Source of the DNA: Chondrilla cf. caribensis
Taxonomy: Eukaryota > Porifera > Demospongiae > Chondrillida > Chondrillidae
Direction of reading: 5' to 3'
Length of the DNA: 15,000 bases
NCBI GenBank assembly: GCA_964020155.1
Contig: OZ026550.1
Coordinates: 5,856,590-5,871,589 of the forward strand
Numbering within the stretch: the stretch's first letter is position 1; each line of letters begins with the position of its first letter. The position numbers and the translations under genes are program-made. Shown one piece after another: positions 8,765-15,000 of the stretch. Below the pieces are notes generated by a model. That model was not told the origin of the DNA. It ran no database searches and worked only from the letters and a program-made list of their open reading frames with translations.

Positions 8765-10060
8765 CTCGAAAACACTAAGCACCTTCTTCCCATAGCTTAT
8801 GACAGAGGGGGCGTGTCAAGCTGATAATTTAGCCAGACATAGCTGGGGATGTAAACTAACTTATGAAACAACTCCAATCTCCGAACATACTTCATAACCC
8901 TATTTATTCAAGATGGTGCTATGGGGCCAAATTGTGGTTATAGCACCACACTCAATGTATGGGGGAGTATAGGAGAAAAAATGCTAAGCACCTTCTTGTA
9001 TAGCTCATGGGAGAGGAGGTGTGTCAACATCAACCATCTCCAGGAAGGTGTACATATGGGGCAAATTCTGGTCTTAGCACCACACCCAATGAATGGGAGA
9101 GAATAGGAGAAAATATGCTATGCACCTTCTTGCATAGCTTGTGGGAGGGGGGTGTCCAGCTGAGGATAATAGCCATACACAGCTGGGGACGTGAACTAAC
9201 TTGTGAAACAATTCCCATCTCAATAGGTACATGGCCTGCAACCCCAGCTACATTCGGGGTGGTGCTTAATATTTTTTCAATGTATGGGAGAGTAAAAGAG
9301 AGAAATGCCAAGCACCTCTTTCCATGGCTCATGAGGCAGGGGTGTGTCAACTTGATATTTTAGACAGAAGTAGCTGCGGACGTACACTAACTTGTGAAAT
9401 AATTCCTATATCAATAGGTGGCCTATAACCCCAGCTACATCTGAAGGTGCTTGATATAATATTATTTTAAATGTATGGGAGAGAATAGGGAAAACACACT
9501 TAGCACCATCTTGCATATCTTGTGGGAGAGGGGGCATGTCAACATGATATTTTCAACAAATCTAGCTGGGGATGTGAGCTAAGTTATGAAACACTTCCCA
9601 TCTCTTTGTGTGCTTTGTGACCCTTGTTATTCAAGGTGGTGCTACGGCCAAATTTTGGCCATAGCACCACTGACAGTCAATGTATGGGAGAGAATAGGAC
9701 AAAAAACACTTAGTACCATCTTGCATATCTCGTGGGAGAGGGGGCGTGTCAACATGATATTTTCAACAAATCTAGCTGGGGATGTGAGCTAAGTTATGAA
9801 ACACTTCCCATCTCTTTCTGTGCTTTGTGACCCTTGTTATTCAAGGTGGTGCTATGGCCAAATTTTGGCCATAGCACCACTGACAGTCAATGTATGGGAG
9901 AGAATGGGACAAAAAACACTTAGTACCATCTTGCATATCTCGTGGGAGAGGGGGCGTGTCAACATGATATTTTCAACAAATCTAGCTGGGGATGTGAGCT
10001 AAGTTATGAAACACTTCCCATCTCTTTGTGTGCTTTGTGGCCCTTGTTATTCAAGGTGGT
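8765..10060 (+). repeat. Satellite-like array, forward block
   Basis: About six units, each containing TATGGGAGAGAATAGGA, a CTTAGCACC segment, GGGGGCGTGTCAACATGATA and TAGCTGGGGATGTGAGCTAA. Starts of the TATGGGAGAG core are at about 8954, 9090, 9278, 9470, 9680 and 9890, so spacing varies (136-192 bp), with the last units exactly 210 bp and almost identical. These younger units carry a 35-bp palindrome (for example 9846-9880). Identical 68-codon open frames at 9586 and 9796 follow from the period and have no coding support. Confidence 0.9.
9846..9880. repeat. 35-bp palindrome within the satellite unit
   Basis: Arms GTGGTGCTATGGCCAAA and TTTGGCCATAGCACCAC pair over 17 bp around a single central base. 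The same structure, with one mismatch, occurs at 9636-9670 in the previous unit, and degenerate forms are near 8914-8949. Strong cruciform or hairpin potential. Confidence 0.85.
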
Positions 10061-10647
10061 TGTTGCTGATGGAAATTCTGCCAGGTGTCCACATGGCACA
10101 TAGCACTATACATTTGTATGTACATTTCAATATAAGTGTAATACACCTTGTGGTGATAACTCAGGTGATTTGACATCACGTTGATGGTCACCAAGGGCTG
10201 CCCAGTACCTGTTCCAAACTCATCAACACATTTTCGGATGCATGCAAATCGTCCTGGGTGTTCTATGGGCCTCGTGGTGACAAGCCAAAAATGTCAATTT
10301 TTATGCTTGTCACCACGGCCTCTCCTGTGTGCACATAATGCATCATAGATCTAATACGAATGCACGGACACACTCCTGGAACTAATACGGTCCTTTTGAT
10401 AACAAAACTGATAGGTTTTATTGAGGATCAAAATTCTACCAGGTGTCCATATGGCACATAGCATTATACATTTGTATGTACATTTCAAAATAAGTGTAAT
10501 ACGCCTTGTGGTGATAACTCAGGTGATTTGACATCACGTTGCTGGTCACCAAGGGCTGCCCAGTGATTTTCTTGTCAATCTAAATTTCTCCCGGATGTCC
10601 ATATGGCACTTAGCATTTATACATTTGTATGTATATTTCACTAAGTA
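10061..10647. repeat. Spacer with long direct repeats between satellite blocks
   Basis: A segment of about 144 bp at 10063-10206 recurs at 10421-10564 (offset 358 bp) with few changes, sharing CACCTTGTGGTGATAACTCA-like sequence and ending at AAGGGCTGCCCAGT. A third, partial copy of its first half lies at about 10573-10644. The unique part between copies holds the hairpin at 10273-10317. There is no coding stretch. Confidence 0.85.
10273..10317. repeat. Perfect 13-bp stem hairpin
   Basis: CGTGGTGACAAGC at 10273-10285 is the exact reverse complement of GCTTGTCACCACG at 10305-10317, with a 19-nt AT-rich loop. GGCC on both sides extends the symmetry. The arm GTGGTGA also echoes the TGTGGTGATAACTCA of the flanking direct repeats. 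Confidence 0.85.
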
Positions 10648-12060
10648 TACTCTCCCATGCTTTGAAAGTGCACTAAGCACCTTCGAATGTAACAGGGATT
10701 ACTAGCCATCTATTGAGATGGGAATTGTTTCAGAAGTTAGTTCATGGCCCCAACTAGGTCTGCTTAGAATATCATGTCCCATGAGCTATGCAAAAAGGTG
10801 CTTAACATTTCTCTCCTATACTCTCCCATACATTGAAAAAATGTTAAGCACCTTCCAATGTAGCTGGAGTTACGAGCCACCTATTGAGATGGGAATTGTT
10901 ACACAAGTTAGTTCAAGTCAACAGCTAGGTCCGTGTGAAATATCACATTGACACGCCCCCTCCCCCATGAGCTATGCAAAAAGGTGCTTAACTTTGCTCT
11001 CCTATACTCTCCCATACATTGAAAAAATGTTAAGCACCTTCCAATGTAGCTGGAGTTACGAGCCACCTATTGAGATGGGAATTGTTTCACAAGTTAGTTC
11101 ACGTCCCCAACTAGGTCTGTGTGAAATATCACATTGACACGCCCCCTCACCCATGAGCTATGCAAAAAGGTGCTTAACGTTTTCTCTCCTATACTCTCCC
11201 ATACATTGGAAAAATATTTTTCACCTTCCAAAGTAGCTGGAGTTACGAGCCACCTATTGAGATGGGAATTGTTTCAGAAGTTAGTTCACGTCTCCAGCTA
11301 GGTCTGTGTGAAATATCAAGCTGACACGCTCCCTTCCCCATCAGCTATGCAAAAAGGTGCTTATTGTTTTCTCTCCTATACTCCCCCATACATTGAAAAA
11401 GTATTAAGCACCTTCCAATGTAGCTGGAGTTACGAGCCACCTATTGAGATGGGAATTGTTTCACAAGTTAGTTCACGTCCCCAACTAGGTCTGTCTGAAA
11501 TATCACATTGACACGCCCCCTCACCCATGAGCTATGCAAAAAGGTGCTTAACGTTTTCTCTCCTATACTCTCCCATACATTGGAAAAATATTTTTCACCT
11601 TCCAAAGTAGCTGGAATTACGAGCCACCTATTGAGATGGGAATTGTTTCACAAGTTAGTTCACGCCCCCAACTAGGTCTGTCTGAAATATATATATCACG
11701 TTGACATGCCCCCTCACCCATGAGCTATGCAAAAAGGTGCTTAACGTTTTCTCTCCTATACTCTCCCATACATTGGAAAAATATTTTTCACCTTCCAAAG
11801 TAGCTGGAGTTACGAGCCACCTATTGAGATGGGAATTGTTTCAGAAGTTAGTTCACGTCCCCAACTAGGTCTGTCTGAAATATCACGTTGACACGCCCCC
11901 TCACCCATGAGCTATGCAAAAAGGTGCTTAACGTTTTCTCTCCCATACTCTCCCATACATTGGAAAAATTCTAAGCACTTTCCAATGTAGCTGGAGTTAT
12001 GAGCCACCTATTAAGATGGGAATTGTTTCAGATGTTAGTTCACGTCTCCAGCTAGGTCTG
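10648..12060 (-). repeat. Satellite-like array, reverse-orientation block
   Basis: Seven to eight units carrying the reverse complement of the forward-block motifs (CTCTCCCATACATTG, ACACGCCCCCTC, AGTTAGTTCACGTCCCCA). The marker GAGCTATGCAAAAAGG falls at 10783, 10969, 11155, about 11342, 11529, 11722 and 11909, a period of 186-187 bp with one 193-bp unit that has an ATATAT insertion. The units lack the 35-bp palindrome of the 210-bp forward units and match the older forward units better (CACCTATTGAGATGGGAATT). Confidence 0.9.
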
Positions 12061-12270
12061 TCAAAATTAGGCCATAACACCACTGACAGTCATTGTATGG
12101 GAGAGAATAGGGAAAAGCCACTTAGCATCATCTTGCATATCTTGTGAGAGAGGGGGCGTGTCAACATGATATTTTCAACAAATCTAGCTGGGGATGTGAG
12201 CTAAGTTATGAAACACTTCCCATCTCTTTGTGTGCTTTGTGACCCTTGTTATTCAAGGTGGTGCTATGGC
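12061..12270 (+). repeat. Single forward satellite unit after the inverted block
   Basis: One 210-bp-type unit in forward orientation, nearly identical to those at 9680-10060. It starts inside the unit palindrome (CAAAATTAGGCCATAACACC) and ends with GCTATGGCCAAATTTTGG, after which the satellite stops. Confidence 0.88.
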
Positions 12271-12809
12271 CAAATTTTGGTGATTGTAAATGTATGTAGC
12301 TAACTAGGGCTGGGAATTGGCTGTAATTTCAAATCAATTATCAGTACATATTAACCGATTGATCAATTGTCCCAGCATGCACTAGTACCAACTAAACAAG
12401 TTGCATTGTACATAAGAAGACATCACTTGATGCATTTTGACTGAGTTCCTAAATTGAATTAATACTGTTGTGCAAATTGAATATGTTGTCATGGAAGGTC
12501 TTCTCAGTATGTGATTTGTATTGTAAGCACACATCAATGGGATTTTTGATGTCCTCGATGTGTTCTATTCGAGAGCTGCCTCCACACCATACATTCCGGC
12601 ATACTTGTTCACAATTGATCCCTACAACCCCTTTATCGTGGGCGATGGGCGTAAAAATGCATATCGTCTACATATTTGGTGATTATTTTGTTCAAATGTA
12701 ATACTAAATGGATTAATATACATACACACATGCACAACAATTGATGGAGAATCAATGATTCCATCAAATCCTCCTATTGAACACTATATAAACTATACAC
12801 AAGCAGCTA
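12271..12809. other. 3' flank of the CDC50 gene, with an open plus-strand stretch
   Basis: Non-repetitive, AT-rich at 12271-12480. Part 12527-12682 is open on the plus strand in two frames and is slightly GC-richer; one frame reads like protein (contains Ile-Asp-Pro-Tyr-Asn-Pro-Phe-Ile-Val-Gly) but lacks a start and a clear partner exon. No canonical polyadenylation signal for the minus-strand gene was found. Confidence 0.4.
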
Positions 12810-13254
12810 CTATTGTTCTCTGCCGATGATGTCGCTGTACTGAGGGCTATCCACCTTCCTGCAGCCATGGGGGGAGTGAGTGGAGGGAGTGAATTGAATA
12901 AGATATGTCGGTGAAACACACGTCGACAATAGAACACAATACCTTCTTAACAGTAAATTACTCAATAATATAATAAAATTGGAACACATAGGGACTTCCC
13001 ATTCTAGAGGCCCCCCAAAGAAAGGGATACCTATTTCACCAACACACCTGAAAGCACACTGTAGCGTGTGTACCAACATCATACAAACGTATGTACACAT
13101 GTACAGTACCCCACCACCACCATCACTACAGGCAATATTTATCACCACTCGTACACAATACCCTGTCCCCACCCCCACAAAGTACCCCCGCCCTCACATA
13201 CAGCACTCACTACCTCCTCCACACAGTACCCCCACCATCACACACAATTACCCC

Positions 13255-13312
<58 letters not shown>

Positions 13313-14707
13313 GTACTCCACCCGCCCACTCACCACTTGCTGCATGTCAAATGCACTGCGACAATGACGAGAGCCCCGAGAACAGACAGCGCTCCAACCA
13401 CTATGTAGGCCACTCCCAGGAAGTGGTTACGCCCACCAAGCCAAGACACCTCCGACAGAATGAATTCCTTTGTCCCAGAAAACATGGTAACACGATAATC
13501 TATGACTGTGTTAAGGAGAGTGTACCAGCATACAGTGTAGTCTGGATAAGTCAGACCTCTGGGGACACTGAAATACAGTGTAGTCTGGATAAGTCAGACC
13601 TCTGGGGACACTGAAATACAGTGTAGTCTGGATAAGTCAGACCTCTGGGGACACTGAAATACAGTGTAGTCTGGATAAGTCAGACCTCTGGGGACACTGA
13701 AATACAGTGTAGTCTGGATAAGTCAGACCTCTGGGGACACTGAAATACAGTGTAGTCTGGATAAGTCAGACCTCTGGGGACACTGAAATACAGTGTAGTC
13801 TGGATAAGTCAGACCTCTGGGGACACTGAAATACAGTGTAGTCTGGATAGACAGTCCCACAAGGTGTACCCAACAACACTCCATGTAAGGACCCTATTCT
13901 CCTAGATCACACTCTCCATCATCACAGCAAGCATCACACTCTGAACACCACTGGCAGCCATGTTGTGAGGATACTGTACTGGATGTTGAGGAAATAGCTC
14001 CCCGGTGGTATATTGGAGTGGATCCGACCGTATAGTTTACGTATCCATGGCAACACAGAAGCCCGGAACCACACTATATTGTGTTCGTTCTGCAGTCCAT
14101 TGTGGACCTGGCTGATGTCCTGGGGCCAGTTGGGGGGAGGAGTGGTCCCATTGAGATTCCCCATGGTAACGTTTAACCTGCTGAAGCGAACGTCACGATC
14201 GGTCGGCCAAGCAATGTTGCTGTCATCAATGGCGAAGCCATCAAGTGTGTCGATCTCAGTTAGTGTGAAAGTGTCTGAACAACCAGAGAGAAAGGGACAT
14301 CTCACACTGAACACACACGTCCATGTATGTATACCAAGTGCATACGTACACGACATATCCTATACATGCAAACAAATACACACATGCAAACACATACATA
14401 CATAAATACACATGGTAATACATAATATACATACATGTCCATGTAGACGTACAAAATACATGCAAAACACACACAAACATGTAAACAAACACACACCATT
14501 AAATACAGAGTTCATTCTTAGTCCGCATGGCACAACAACAACATTTCCCGTGGCATTGGGGTTGTTACGAGGAGCACTAGTTCGGAGTGGATCACAGGAG
14601 GATGTATCCCTGAGGTCATCGGGGTTCTTGGCGTTGATCTGTGTGACAGACCAGGACTGGACGAACCTGCGATGGTTCTGGTAGTAGTTGGTGAGACCGT
14701 AGTAGAC
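12810..14707 (-). CDS. TMEM30A: CDC50/TMEM30 P4-ATPase beta subunit, 5' end beyond the window
   Basis: Four exons are visible: 14497-14707, 13975-14274, 13334-13499 and 12810-12858 (stop 12810-12812). Phases 1, 1 and 2 agree and give 241 C-terminal residues. CDC50 proteins bind P4-ATPase lipid flippases, carry them out of the ER and support their transport of phosphatidylserine and phosphatidylethanolamine. The first exon opens with the family motif Tyr-Tyr-Gly-Leu-Thr-Asn-Tyr-Tyr-Gln-Asn-His-Arg-Arg. Conserved cysteines follow (Ser-Cys-Asp-Pro and Pro-Cys-Gly), then Asn-X-Ser/Thr glycosylation sites, the Ile-Ala-Trp-Pro-Thr-Asp segment, Trp-Phe-Arg-Ala-Ser-Val-Leu-Pro, Pro-Pro-Gly-Ser-Tyr and Ser-Trp-Leu-Gly-Gly-Arg-Asn. 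The second membrane span (Gly-Val-Ala-Tyr-Ile-Val-Val-Gly onward) is in the third exon, followed by a short cytosolic tail. The first membrane span must lie in exons beyond 15000. For the third exon, the TAG acceptor at 13500 keeps family length better than the CAG 5 nt upstream. TMEM30A and TMEM30B are vertebrate duplicates, so the symbol is approximate. Confidence 0.93.
13257..13310. repeat. CA/TG microsatellite in the last CDC50 intron
   Basis: A pure CA run on the plus strand within the intron 12859-13333. On the transcript it is UG repeats starting about 23 nt after the donor. Flanking 13110-13256 is C-rich (CCCACC and ACCCCC) without clear period. Confidence 0.95.
13532..13848. repeat. 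43-bp minisatellite, about 7.4 copies, in a CDC50 intron
   Basis: Nearly perfect copies start at 13532, 13575, 13618, 13661, 13704, 13747, 13790 and 13833 (last partial). Each unit holds CAGTGTAGTCTGGATAAGTC followed by AGACCTCTGGGGACACTG, so it starts with CAGTGT, ends with ACACTG and has TA in front. Very high identity implies recent expansion. Confidence 0.95.
14300..14490. repeat. ACA/CATA-rich low-complexity intron sequence
   Basis: Irregular CACA, CATACA and CAAACA sequence within the CDC50 intron 14275-14496. The transcript reads UG-rich from the splice site on (donor GTGTGTGTTTG). Open minus-strand frames here are low-complexity by-products. Confidence 0.7.
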
Positions 14708-14710
14708 CTG

Positions 14711-15000
14711 TGGGCGGAGTGACAGTGGGTGGAGTGACAGTGGGTGGAGTAACAGTGGGTGAAGTGACAGTGGGTGTAATGACAGTGGGCGGAGTGACAG
14801 TGGGTGGAGTAACAGTGAGCGTAGTGACAGTGAGTGTAATGACAGTGGGTGGAGTAACAGTGGGTGGAGTGACAGTGAGCGTAGTGACAGTGGGTGGAGT
14901 AACAGTGGGTGGAGTGACAGTGAGCGTAGTGACAGTGAGTGTAATGACAGTGGGTGGAGTAACAGTGGGTGGAGTGACAGTGAGCGTAGTGACAGTGAGT
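14711..15000. repeat. 15-bp minisatellite running off the window edge
   Basis: About 19 copies of GACAGTGGGTGGAGT with variants (TAACAGT, GAGCGTAGT, GAGTGTAAT) arranged in higher-order groups; a block of about 75 bp recurs near 14850-15000. It begins 1-4 bp after the acceptor of the CDC50 exon at 14707, in the upstream intron, and continues past the window. Confidence 0.92.

Noticed and set aside
9586..10002. Two almost identical 68-residue plus-strand frames in tandem
   Set aside because: They are the same frame in two 210-bp satellite units. Other units have it broken, which argues against coding.
10061..10647. CRISPR-like or tRNA-like structure in the hairpin spacer
   Set aside because: There are only two to three long direct copies without regular spacers, and the hairpin has no cloverleaf or A/B box pattern. 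The setting is an animal nuclear genome.
10718..11511. Plus-strand frames with repeated Ser-Tyr-Thr-Leu-Pro-Tyr-Ile-Glu motif
   Set aside because: These are frames of the reverse-oriented satellite units, not conserved between units.
13500..13506. Upstream CAG acceptor for the third visible CDC50 exon
   Set aside because: It keeps the frame but replaces the family Tyr-Asn-Tyr by an insertion of one residue; the TAG site gives the family length.

Overview
The window is animal nuclear DNA. It carries four split genes with GT-AG introns, all on the minus strand and head to tail, set among simple repeats, minisatellites, short inverted-repeat transposons and a satellite-like array of about 3.5 kb. 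Two genes belong to conserved eukaryotic secretory-pathway families. The mix of small introns, a CARD-type death-fold gene and dense tandem repeats suggests an early-branching marine invertebrate, perhaps a sponge, but the species is inference. Exon joins were made by hand from splice-site motifs and reading phase; every join reported is phase-consistent.

Layout on the minus strand, from high to low coordinates. (1) 12810-14707: a CDC50/TMEM30 P4-ATPase beta subunit, 5' end beyond the window; the window edge (14711-15000) is a 15-bp minisatellite in an intron. (2) 6442-8461: a complete p24/TMED cargo-receptor gene of the TMED1/TMED5 type, 4 exons, 224 aa, with a 31-bp minisatellite and a CA/TG tract in its introns. 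(3) 4327-5829: an unrecognised 378-aa coiled-coil protein, 2 exons, whose only intron holds a 175-bp MITE-like element. (4) 213-3458: a 547-aa protein, 5 exons, with an N-terminal CARD-like domain and an unrecognised middle domain; two copies of another 175-bp MITE lie in its introns.

Between genes (1) and (2), 8765-12270 is satellite-like: a forward block, a spacer with long direct repeats and a perfect 13-bp hairpin stem, a reverse-orientation block of about 187-bp units, then one more forward unit. The forward array is broken exactly at the palindrome carried by its own repeat unit.

The p24 protein (COPI/COPII vesicle cargo selection) and CDC50 (chaperone of lipid flippases leaving the ER) both act in the early secretory pathway, but nothing in the sequence shows they are functionally coupled. 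The CARD gene is the best candidate for undescribed biology. No bacterial-type operon, CRISPR array, rRNA or tRNA was seen.
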